A DNA stretch of 64,000 nt from Golubevia sp. BC0850 (lineage: Eukaryota; Basidiomycota; Exobasidiomycetes; Golubeviales; Golubeviaceae), in the NCBI GenBank assembly GCA_012976225.1, contig JAAVVG010000005.1, positions 620,001-684,000 of the forward strand, written 5' to 3'. Shown here piece by piece: positions 12,452-28,567 of this stretch (positions are counted from its first letter, which is position 1; every line of letters begins with the position of its first letter). The notes under the pieces were generated by a model, which ran no database searches, was not told the DNA's origin, and saw only the letters and a list, made by a program, of their open reading frames with translations. The position numbers and the translations under genes were made by a program.

Positions 12452-14263
12452 ATGTCTGGTTACTTTGATCGTCTAAGCGTTTCAGGAAGTAGAGCTACTT
12501 CAGAAGCATCCTCCTCCATTCCAACCTCTCCATCTAATTCTCCAACTTCAATCTCTTCCAAACCTCAACAATCTTCTCAATTCTCCCAAGATTTCATGGA
12601 TCAAGATGTTGGATTCGCACATTCTATCATAGCAGCAGAAGCACGTTCAGTCTTACAAGCATCAGAAAGACTGAGGTTAGATCCACAAACCAGACATCAT
12701 TTCTCAAAAGCTTTAGAGATGATCGCAAAGGCGACAAAGAGAACCGGTTTGATAGATGACGGTGATGATCAAGATTCAATGCATTTAGTAGTCGAAAGAC
12801 GTGGAAAGGTCGTTTGGACTGGAGTTGGAAAGAGTGGTGAGTTTCACTTGGGACTGATGAGAAGAAACTTTGGATGACCAAGGGTGCAGGTGGGATGAGT
12901 CTCTCTCTTCACACACGACATGAGACCTCTTCTCTCATGGAGGTAGAATTCTTTTCTATCGTCACCAAAGCATTTTGCATGAGAATCTCAGGATGCGTTG
13001 GAGACGAGGATCAGTCGGCGATAAGCTTTCATGACTTTGTCAGCTGAACTCCTCCGGAGAAACCCTGCCCCATTTGGAACTCTCCTTCTCGATCGATGCG
13101 CCGTGCCATTCCTGGAATTGACGCATAGGATAGTATTCGTCTTCGAAGACGGGTGTACGACGTCGATCTGTGTCCCGTTACGTCATTTTCGAACTGATAA
13201 GCTGACTCTCATCGCGTCACCTCTCATCTCTGCTCCTCCTCCAGGCTTAGTAGCTCGTAAGCTCTGCTCCTCCATGCAATCTCTAGGAATCCCTTCAGTG
13301 TTCCTACACCCAGTGGAAGCCTTACATGGAGATTTGGGAATGCTTTCTCCTGGTAGAGACGTTGTCATTGCCATTTCTCACTCAGGAGGTTCGCCAGAGC
13401 TACAAGCTCTTTTACCTCACATCAAACGCAGAAGATGCCCTCTCATCGCCTTCACTGCTAAGCAAGAAAGTGCTTTGGGAAGAGCTGCTGATGCTTGGGT
13501 GGATTGCAGGACAGCAAGTGCAGATCTAGGCGAATTCATCTCTAGAGAAACCAACCAAAAGCAACAAGATTTAGATGTCAGGATAGCCAACTCTGATGTG
13601 GATTCCCTTCCACTGGAACCAACCCAAATCAACATTCAGGAAGAAGAACAGGAAAGAGAAGAGGAGGCAGATGGTTCTGGTTATAGTTCTAACTCTCCAA
13701 GTGGATCGGTTTCCAACTCAACTTCAAACGTTTCAACCCCAAGTCTACTTTATGAAAATAACGATTCTTTCTCTGCTTCAAATTCAAATTCAAGTTCCAA
13801 TGCTTCAAGTTCTGAAGATGTTTCTTCAATTGAACAACTTTCTATCGATGAGACTTGTGAAGCTTTCCCTCATGCTCCAGCTCCTACTTGTAGTACTTCT
13901 GTAGCTATGGCAATGGGAGACGCTTTGGTTGTAGCTTCTGCAAGAGCAGATGCTAGAGCTGAAAGATTAACTCAAGAGGAATTTAAAGCTACTCTTAGGA
14001 AGAAAGAGGAGGAAAGACAAGTTAAGATCAAAGAACAACAAAGACTTGCTCAATTAGAAGAAGCTAATCAGACTATTCATATATCATCAGGAGGGAAAGT
14101 GCAATTTTCAAGAGATGATAAGAAACGATTAGTTGTACAAGTCAATGATGAATTAGATGCTAAAGGGTTGAGGAGGGCTTTTGCTAAGAATCATCCTGGT
14201 GGTTCATTAGGAAAGGAATTAGAATTGGAAGGTGATGATAATGGTCAAGCTATTAAGGTCTGA
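12452..14263 (+). CDS. SIS-domain sugar-phosphate isomerase (KpsF/GutQ, arabinose-5-phosphate isomerase-like)
   Basis: Resembles bacterial D-arabinose-5-phosphate isomerases, which interconvert ribulose-5-P and arabinose-5-P. Exons 12452-12836 and 13245-14263 give 467 aa. Seen in order: a Ser-rich N-terminus, WTGVGKSG joined to LVARKLCSSMQSLG, VFLHPVEALHGDLGML, VVIAISHSGGSPEL (the SIS Ser-rich loop), ALGRAADAWVDC, and far downstream TCSTSVAMAMGDALV and FAKNHPGGSLGKEL. A Ser/Asn/Glu-rich insert of roughly 110 residues splits the SIS domain before the TSVAMAMGDAL helix, and a second charged insert follows it. The 408-nt intron is unusually long, but splicing it out rebuilds the family motif exactly. 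No CBS domains are visible. The start is uncertain; an earlier ATG at 12282 does not join in phase. Confidence 0.82.
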
Positions 14264-15128
14264 TCTTAAATGAAGGTGCAAATGCAAATAATGTCTCGTC
14301 CTCTCTGTCTCTCTCTTTCAAATGTTGTACTATCAAGATAAATTATAATCTCATCAAAGCCTCAAATTTAAACCTCTGTTCAAGATCTATCGAGATACAA
14401 AATCACGTTTACTTCCAACTACGTTCTAGATCCTTCAAGTTTTTCATTTCGAAATCCTAAGGCTTTCCTCTTGCCCTTTCATCTTCACCTCTCTTGCTCT
14501 CAACCATGACACTCCACTTCTCAACAACTCTCAAATTCTTCAAACCAACCTGCTTCCATGTTTTCATCGCCTCCTCTCTCCCCTCATAGGATGTTCTTCT
14601 TCGCTAGATGGGGTTTCAACCTCCTTTCTCTCTTATTTCTTTCTCTGCACTAATTCTCTGTGAATCAAGCTCCTGTTCTCTGCCCCTTTTGATGAAGTGT
14701 TAAGCAAAAAGACTACACACTAGTAAATGTGAGATTTGAAATTGTCAGCTTTCCGAAGTTTTTTCTTCTTCCAACGCTTCCATGACTCGTCGTGACCGAA
14801 TTCCATAGTTCGAGCACACTAGCACGGAAAATCCCACTCCGTTCCACGAAGATTCTTTCGGCCTACTTTCGGCGTTCTATGTGTGCTCACCGTCGGATCA
14901 TGCTTCAGCTTTCTCTCAAGGAGCTTTGAATTCTGACTGAGCAGAAACTCCTTTATCATCCCATCTTCTCATTCAAAATTATTAGATAGACTCTCAAAGT
15001 GCTTCATTCCAACAAAGAAACAAAAAACTTTGACGAGCCAAAAGAAATCCCATTTCCTTAGTCCTCAACTTCTCACCTCGCCTAATCAGTCTTCCTTTCC
15101 TTCTTAGGGGTAGCAAGTCAACCAGATC
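14264..15128 (+). promoter_or_regulatory. Intergenic region upstream of the ABCC transporter
   Basis: An 865-bp gap between two same-strand genes. It is CT-rich near its start and has no open frame with recognisable content. It presumably holds the 3' UTR of the isomerase gene and the promoter and leader of the transporter. I see no defined operator or TATA element that I would defend. Confidence 0.4.
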
Positions 15129-21019
<5,891 letters not shown>

Positions 21020-21298
21020 AATATTCTCATCTGTTGCATTCACTCGGACCTTATTCTCTTCTCATTCACGTCTTCTTTCTAATGTCTTTAATTCTTCTTC
21101 TTGTCATGTCCAAGTACTGTCCATTCACATTTAGACACCTCTCAATTTCAGTAATGTTTTCACTGTTTCAAAGCATCTAGTGGCGATCGTGGCGAGCGAA
21201 AATATTGAACTCAACTTTTCTGCTTCCCTCCCAATCGCTCTCTTCCCCTCGCCAACTCATATTGAAGGCCATCACTAGATCCAAACTCAAAATCGAAC

Positions 21299-23640
21299 AT
21301 GACAGAAGAGCTAAAAGGATCAAGATCTGTAGAGGGAGCTGTAGCATCAAATGTCACTTCTTCCACTTCTTCTTCGACAGACAATCTAGTTCATCTACTC
21401 AAAGTTTCTCCAAATGGACAACTTTTAGCAATCTCAACCCCGGAATCAACCTCAATTTATTCAACTACTTCCTCGAACCTATTCGCCTCATTGAAAACGG
21501 TTCTACTTCCATTCCAAAATCCGACTTCAACAACTCCAACTTCGTCTATTGACTCTGTATCACAAATCGCCTTTCCAAGATGCTTGTCTTTCTCTCCAGA
21601 TTCGACAAAGTTAGCAATCATTGGAGACGACAAGACTGTCAGAATTTGGGATGTCTCAATCGACAAGGATGGGAAATTGGTTGGATTCGAATACGGAAAG
21701 CAAATTCTCTACAAAGAGTTGCCGAAGAGGGCTAGCATGATTGCATGGGAGGATAATACTACTATCATTGTTGCTGATAAGTTCGGAGATCTGAGAAGGT
21801 GAGTCTAGAAGACAGATTGCTGTGACGAGAGAGGAGCATAGAAAGAGGAAGGAAGCTCCAGATTGGGAGAACTTAGATGCATCACAGAGATCCTGATTGT
21901 GAACGAATTTCCCTGCTGGGGCTCGTAGTGTTCATATGGTATCAAGCTGATACTCGGGTTAAGAAGGAGAAGAAATCATTCCACGGAGCCGATGCATTGG
22001 AGAATTCCCACGAACCTGTCTCCTTTCTTCCTTCTGCATTCTCTTTCCACAGCTTCGAAATCGGTGCGACTCCTTCACAGCCACCTATCAAGAAATCTGC
22101 CGACAAAAAACCGCCTGCGAAGAAAGCCAAGACAGAACAAACTGAGATCGAGGAAGAAGAAGAACAATCCTTGGATCTATCTTTGAAGCCTCATCTCGGG
22201 CACGTCTCTCTCTTAACTTCCTTTCTTCTGGCCGGAATATCTCCCAAAGACTCGTCCTCAAGACACATCATCACGGCAGATCGAGATGGCCACATCAGAA
22301 TCTCAAGATGGGGAAACAAGAAAGCTGGCTGGGTGACCGAGAACTTCTTACTTGGAAGTGAAGGCTGCGTTGGAGATATTCTCTTAATACCTTCAAGTTC
22401 TGGGAAGGAAGGGGCTTTACTTCTGAGCACTGATGGGGGATCCACGCTGAATTTATGGAATTATTTAACACCAGCTGGGAAGAAGCAGAGAGTCTCAACC
22501 AGTGTTGTCAGAAAGGCTTTGGTGGATAGAATTGCTATTTGTCCTGAGAGGGAGAAATGTAGAGAATCAAGTCATCTGACTGAAGGTGGTCGATACAAGG
22601 CTCCAGCTAAGAAAGGTGGTAGAGGATCAAAGCAGACTCAACCCGAAGATGAAAAAGCAATCGCAGAATTGGACAAGAAAGAATTGCCTTCAGAATCGGA
22701 TATAGATCCAGCTTTTCAAGAAACCTTACAGACAGTTGAATCCGCAAAACAAGATTTAGGATTAATCATCACATCTCTTCGATCCTTCAAGTCCAAGTCA
22801 GGAGAAATCTTCATCTTATTCACTGCCGAAGGCTCTACTTCATTCTTCCATCTACCTCTATCTTCAATTCTAGAAGTGTCTGCTTCGGAAAGTCCTGATT
22901 CTTTGATCACTCCCGAGAAGGATCTTAGTTCCTTGGTCGTCGCCACTGAAACTGGTGCCCCAATCCTCAGTCTCGACTTGATCCACTCGGAAGATGGCGA
23001 AGTCAGAGTTTGGACTGCTTCAGATACCCGAAAGGGAGTTAGGATGAGCAGAAGTGGGATCTCTAATGGTCTTTGGAAGAAAGAGGAAGGTGATGGTGGA
23101 CAGTTAGAGATTCAGTCTCAAGGTCTCGATTGCTTTGAGTTCGATGGGCAAAAGGTGAGCCTACTTTATGAGAGAATGTGTCTCCTCTCCTGCATTGACT
23201 GACTGACCAGAGTATAATCTCATTCTTCATCTCCTTCAGTTCTTGAAAGTGGAGCGTTCTTCAGAAAGTTCGACAGCTTCCATCTTAACCTCTGTAGACG
23301 AGGCGACGCAAGAGAGCCGAAATGGTGAGTTCGTTTGAGCCACATCTGCCTTCAAATTTGTATTCCATGCTCTTCTCACTGACGATTCTTGCTGTCTCCA
23401 TGAATTCTCAATCTCTTAGCCACCTACGGAGCTTCAACACTAGGTCTTTACCCAGCTTTACTTTGGCCGAAACTTTCGCCTCTAATCCATCACCTTCAAT
23501 GGACCTTGCACAACGCTGAGGTTGAAAGTCGAGGCAAAGGGACCAAACCAAAACACAACAAGCAGAAGATGAGAGAGGGACATCAAGAAGTCATTGGGAA
23601 AGGTAAAGAGTGGTTGGAGAAGATGAAGGCTCAGGCTTAG
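21299..23640 (+). CDS. TRM82: tRNA (guanine-N7)-methyltransferase non-catalytic subunit, WD-repeat
   Basis: Partner of Trm8 in the complex that makes m7G46 in tRNA variable loops; acts in the nucleus. Exons 21299-21798, 22053-23154, 23240-23324 and 23420-23640 give 635 aa. WD-like units are LSFSPDSTKLAIIGDDKTVR followed by IWDVS, ASMIAWEDNTTIIVADKFGD, the diagnostic LGHVSLLTSFLLAG and IITADRDGHIRISRWG. Then come LLLSTDGGSTLNLWNYLTPA and a long charged insert with KKAK-type stretches. The C-terminus is Lys-rich. At 635 aa it is larger than yeast Trm82 (about 440 aa), mainly because of the inserts. No Trm8 gene is seen nearby. Confidence 0.87.
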
Positions 23641-24024
23641 AGGCATTGTAAACTTTGTTTAGCTATCCCTATGCTGTTCAGCATCTCCACTTTCAGTTTA
23701 ATGTTTTGACTTCTGAATCCCACTTCCGATCAGTCGCTGAGCTTTGACATCATCCTCTTGGGATAGCTCAAATCAGGTAATAAGTACTCGATCTCGCACT
23801 AAGATTGCCAGTCGGACGAAATCAGAATCAGATTGACTGAGACAAATCTACTCAGTTGACTCGAAGTGTCAAGCAATTACGATCGTTACTCAATGGCCTC
23901 CTTCGAGCTCGTTTCTGAGATCTTTCGCTCTGCGCTCCTCGCTCCTACTCTCGCACCACCACTTTGAGATTAGTAGACTGATAGTCCTTCTCTCTTCCTG
24001 ATCAAACCTAAACTTCTTTCTATC
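23641..24024 (+). promoter_or_regulatory. Intergenic region TRM82-ARC40
   Basis: A 384-bp gap between same-strand genes. It should contain the TRM82 3' end and the ARC40 promoter. Pyrimidine-rich sequence precedes the ARC40 ATG (about 23970-24020). Nothing else is recognisable. Confidence 0.4.
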
Positions 24025-25677
24025 ATGGCCACTCAAATCCATCAACTTTCACTTGGACCATTAACAGCTCACTCCTTCAATTCAGATCGAACCAAAGTAG
24101 CAGTTTGTCCAAACTCATCCGACGTTCTAATCTACTCTCGTTCAGATATTTCTCCAACGAGCTCTTGGGTTTTAGAGCACACTCTATCAGAACATGATAA
24201 ATTAGTCACTTCGATCGATTGGGCTCCAAACTCAAATAGAATCGTCTCTTGCTCTCAAGATAGGAACGCCTACGTTTGGACTTTAACTGATTCCACCTGG
24301 AAGCCAACTTTAGTTTTACTCAGATTGAACAGAGCTGCTACTTTCGTCAGATGGAGTCCTTCTGAAGAAAAGTTCGCTGTTGCTAGTGGTGCTCGGTGAG
24401 TATCAAAGAGAAGAGATTGGATAGGATAGGATAGGATGACTTGAGGAAGAAGATGGTGGAGAGGAGATAGATGATCCCATCATCGAGGCTCACTGTCGTG
24501 CTGAATCTGACTTCTTTTCTATTCAAAATCATGTACAGCATCATCTCGATCTGTTCCTTCGAATCAGACAACGACTGGTGGGTCGCAAAGCACATCAAAC
24601 GTCCTCTAAGATCTACCGTTCTCTCTTTGGACTGGCATCCAAACTCTGTCTTGATCGCAGCTGGCGCTGCAGACATGAAGGCTAGAGTCTTTTCTGCTTT
24701 CATCAAAGGTGTAGACAACAAACCTGAAGCTTCAGTCTGGGGAGAGAGATTGCCATTTGGAACTGTCTGTGGAGAATGGCCTACTCCTGCTGGTGGTTGG
24801 GCTCACGCAGCCAGCTTCAGCCCTGATGGAAACGCCGTAGCTTTCGTTGGTGAATAGATATCGGTTTCAGCGGTGGCAATTGAGAGGAGAGGCAGAAGAA
24901 GTTGTCGAAGAAGGGGGGGAGCAGGCTTCGAGAAAGTCCAATTCTTCCAATTCTTCCAGACTTCATCTTCCTTACCAGACCAGAGACCGTGAGACTGACA
25001 TATCTTTTCTCTGCATATCTCCTACAATCACAGGTCATGACTCCTCCTTAACTGTCGTCTACCCATCTGGACCCAACGAGCCTCCTCAAGCCGTCCACGT
25101 CCTTCGTTCTCCAACTCTACCCTACGTCACTCTTCAATGGGTTTCTCCTACCTCTCTCGTCGCTGCCGGTCACGACTGTCAACCAGTTCTTTTCACCGGA
25201 GATGTTGAATCCGGCTGGAAGTTGTCAAGATCTCTAGATGGTGCCGCGACTGCAGCCTCCAAGGCTCCTCCTCCACCACCACCCAAAGCTGCCGGTCTAG
25301 CTGGAAACGCAACTGGCGTAGGAAGATTGAACAACGAAGCTTTCAATCGTTTCAGATCTGCCGACGCTAGAGGATCTTCTTCCTCTCCTTCCCCGTCTGG
25401 TGGAGATTCCTCTGGAGCTGGAAGTGGAAGCGTTGCAGGTCACTTAGGAGCTGTCGCTGGAGCCTCTGTAGGAGCTGATGGAGAACTTTACACTACCCAT
25501 CAAAACACTATTACCAGTGTTAGATCTTATGAAGGTACTGCGGATGCGGTCAAGGGCGTCAGTACTTCGGGAGTCGACGGGAGGTTATGCGTCTTCGCAG
25601 TGCCAAGCGCTTCACTTCCACCTGCAGGGATGGGAGCATTGACTAAGGGTGTGGCTTCTATCAGAGTTGAATATTAG
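24025..25677 (+). CDS. ARC40: Actin-related protein 2/3 complex subunit 1 (ARPC1/Arc40)
   Basis: WD-repeat subunit of the Arp2/3 complex that nucleates branched actin at cortical patches. Exons 24025-24395, 24539-24849 and 25034-25677 give 441 aa. Family hallmarks: N-terminal [105 protein letters not shown] and FGTVCGEW. The last exon has [11 protein letters not shown], then the ARPC1-specific loop with a poly-Pro run and [13 protein letters not shown], and a closing [13 protein letters not shown] blade. It is slightly longer than the yeast protein (384 aa) because of the Pro/Gly/Ser-rich loop. Confidence 0.96.
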
Positions 25678-26835
25678 GGACGAGATAATGGGGATTGGGA
25701 ATGGAGGGCGCGGTGGATGGGCGACTTGTCTGCGAAGGGAGGAGTTGGAATGGATTACAATTTTGTTAGCAAGTTGTTCTAATACACCGTCCAATTTTCT
25801 TAAAGTCATATTGACGATCAGAATCTCCAAACTGCTCGGAACCTAGCCAGCTTGAGCCCTATCTGTCAAGTACGGAATTAGCGAGCGACCCCCTCAAATT
25901 TTTTGAAAAAAATTGATTACATAAGCTATGAGGTATTGACTTTTAGCAGATGAGGTGGAAAAGATGGAGGAACAGGTCCTTGGGTAATTGACAGCAGTTG
26001 CCACTCTCCCTCTACTAGAACTAAGCAGCCAGAAGATTGGACGGTTGAGGTTGGAGAAGCGGAAGAGAAACTGGATTCTATCCAGAGCCTTCCTTCAAGC
26101 GAGAGCATGACCTGTTGAGAGATAGGAATATCAACTTAGAATGAGAGAGAGATATAGACAGAAGGGGCTCAGAGGAAAAGAGACAAAATTGGATTGGAGA
26201 TGAAGACAAAGGAGGACGAGAGAGGTCTTGGAAATTTGAACGATCTCCCCAGTCGAAGTCCCACTTTGTAATAATCCAAATAGAGATCTGAAAGCCTGAA
26301 CGCTGAACTCGACCGAACAATTTTTTACTCGTTTGCCTTCTTCCTTCTGCCTCAGAGTGATGCATCCCGACCCTCCCCCTTGAATCGAAGAACAACAATG
26401 TCGACATTCAGCGATGTGGACGGTATTGTGGTTTGACAGGATCGAGAACGAGTCATCAGAATGGTTTTCGTAGGGCTGAAGAAAATTGTGAAACAGACCG
26501 TTGTTCCAATCCTAGTGCTTCCTCCTTTCTTCTCTTCCCATCTTCTTCACTCATCGCTCCATGACGACTTTCCCTAAGAGTCTCTCTACTTAAGACCTTC
26601 CACCGTTAGGAACTTCTCATGTTACTTCAGTAACTTATGCTTCGATTTCAAAAGGACCCGATACTAAGTGTCCAATCGAGAATTAAAGACCGGATGGCAG
26701 CAGACAAATGGACGAAGGGTCAGGCGACTCATGGGACATTCAACTTATCCATGATCAAAGCCTATGACTATACCCAAATGAGTGAGTGAATGAGTGAGGC
26801 GTTGAGATTGCCGAACAAGATTGAGCTGGCTGTCG

Positions 26836-26866
26836 AACAGGTCGATTGAGAAACAGGTCGATTGAG
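26836..26866. repeat. Two-copy 15-nt direct repeat
   Basis: The sequence AACAGGTCGATTGAG occurs at 26836-26850 and again at 26852-26866, separated by one A. It lies in non-coding DNA close to a GAGTGA-like run at about 26780-26800. Confidence 0.8.
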
Positions 26867-28026
26867 CAGGAGAATGCCGAGAGCGGATGCTTTTTATCTC
26901 AACTTCCCCCTTATGGAGTTCTCCTTGAAGTCAGAAGGAGAGTTGAATCCATAAACCACAGCTCGAATTCAAAGCTTTGAAGGTGATTTGAGTCTAGGTT
27001 CCTTCGTTGCCGAAAGGCGAAGTGTTTTCCGACACCTTCTCTCCTTCCTCTTTCTCTTCTAATCTACATCTCATCATTTATCAAGACTCTGTATACCGTC
27101 ATTAGAAAGAAGAGGCTTAGCCTCTGACTTTCTCTCTCCTCGTCGCGTTTGCCATCTGCGTGTCGTTGGACATCAGTTTTGAGCATATTCCGACTGCTGC
27201 ATTCTCAGAGATTCTTCTTGGGTGGACTTCAGGTCAAATTTCTTTTCTACAGTTGGTTTTCTGCCACCTCAAAACATACTCTTCATTCTTCTTCGGATCC
27301 ATTCTCAAATCGAACCAACTTCCCTCATAAATCGAAACCTTTCATCGACCTCCTGATCTTCGTTATGGCGCACCGCCATGATACGACTCTCCTGGTAATT
27401 GTTTCTTCTTTTGAGACTCTGAAAACCCATCTGAGTAAGACTTCCGGTGAAGAAAAGTCTCAAATGAAAAAGAATTGAGGAGAGTCAACAAACGGTCATG
27501 GTGAACCTATCTTCAAGCAGGATCAGATGAAAGCGCTTTGATGAGCGATGAGAAAGCTCAGATCGGATTGGAATGGAAAGAAGGAAAAAGCGGAAGTTTG
27601 GGTTTGAGTCGATTGGGGAAAGAGACTTTGGGGGAAAAGGGGGGGGGGGGTTTGATGGCAACGGGATTTGTTGAGGACGGATGAGAGAGTTCTTGTCGAT
27701 TTCTGAGGTCGAACTGGCTCCTCACTGATACCAAACCGTCATTCTGATGACTCCAGACAGGCCGAAAAAAGGGTAGAGGTCGCGAGTGAGGTTGCTATGG
27801 AACCTTCCTCCACCTCAGGCTTCAAGGTCCCAAACACATCTCTGCTGACCGAGGAATCTTTTAAACACCCTTTTGAGCCCACAAAGTGGCTTGTGGATTT
27901 TGAAGGTATCAGAGCTGCGGTACTGAGAGAGGCGAATCAAGCAAGTCAAGTCGATTCAAAGCTAGATGAGGTCTGCGTTTTAGAACAACTTCCTGATGTT
28001 TAAACGCCATTCAACTCCACTGCAAA

Positions 28027-28046
28027 AGGGTTTAAGCTTAAACCCT
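28027..28046. repeat. 20-bp perfect palindrome
   Basis: AGGGTTTAAGCTTAAACCCT reads the same on both strands. It sits in the gene-poor interval 24 bp after a short open frame and about 50 bp before a diverged repeat copy. A binding site for a dimeric protein or an element end are both possible; neither is shown. Confidence 0.85.
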
Positions 28047-28567
28047 GGTCAGGTCTCATCGTTCGATACCAGCAACCCCCTGCCTCGACCTGAATCGAGC
28101 CCCTATCTGTCAACCAAGGGACTAGCAAGCCCCCCTTTTTTGAAAGTATGAAAAACTTGAAAAGTTCACCTTCTGTCTCCTCCTTCTACACCACCTTCCT
28201 CAACTTCGATCCTGTCTTTCTCTTCAGACTCCAGATTGTCAAAGCAAACGGAATCCAATTCTAACATCACAACTGGTCAGACATTGGGAGAGAGCAAGTT
28301 GAGGCAGAGATGAAGAGACTTAATCAAGGACTGGTATTTTCCAAAGACGTTCAAATCTTCGAGCAGCCTGGTGTCTTGTTTTACGAGTTGTTTGAGCAAA
28401 ATTCTTTGAAAGTAGTACAATGTTTCAGTTTTCGAGTCTTTGTTATTCGAAGAATCGAAGTTCTCTTTCCTTTTCCCTCCCCAACCCAGTCCTTCAGTCC
28501 CCTTTCTTGCGTCTTTCCTCGCCGTTTCCCTCCAAATCCGTCTACCTTCAACTCGGCCCTTTCGTAC

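Larger units (their letters stand above)
25678..28567. other. Gene-poor 2.9-kb interval
   Basis: No gene I can support. The left part holds the ARC40 3' end and the right part the NDC1 3' end. Inside are short open frames on both strands (for example 27797-28003 on the plus strand) without recognisable domains. It also has a 12-G run (27639-27650), a 16-nt-period direct repeat at 26836-26866, a 20-bp palindrome at 28027-28046, and two diverged copies of a roughly 55-bp sequence at 25852-25909 and 28094-28146. Base composition is similar to the flanks. Confidence 0.5.

Noticed and set aside
13031-13244. Open frame upstream of exon 2 of the SIS-domain gene
   Set aside because: It lies in the 408-nt intron; direct joining of 12836 to 13245 rebuilds the GVGKSG-LVARK motif, so no extra exon is needed.
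27797-28003. 68-codon open frame in the gene-poor interval
   Set aside because: Composition is protein-like but there is no recognisable domain, no flanking exon and no promoter signal; too short to claim.
28021-28110. tRNA-like segment with GTTCGATACC next to the palindrome
   Set aside because: The bases flanking the would-be T-loop do not pair and no acceptor or anticodon stem can be drawn. No tRNA gene was found anywhere in the window.
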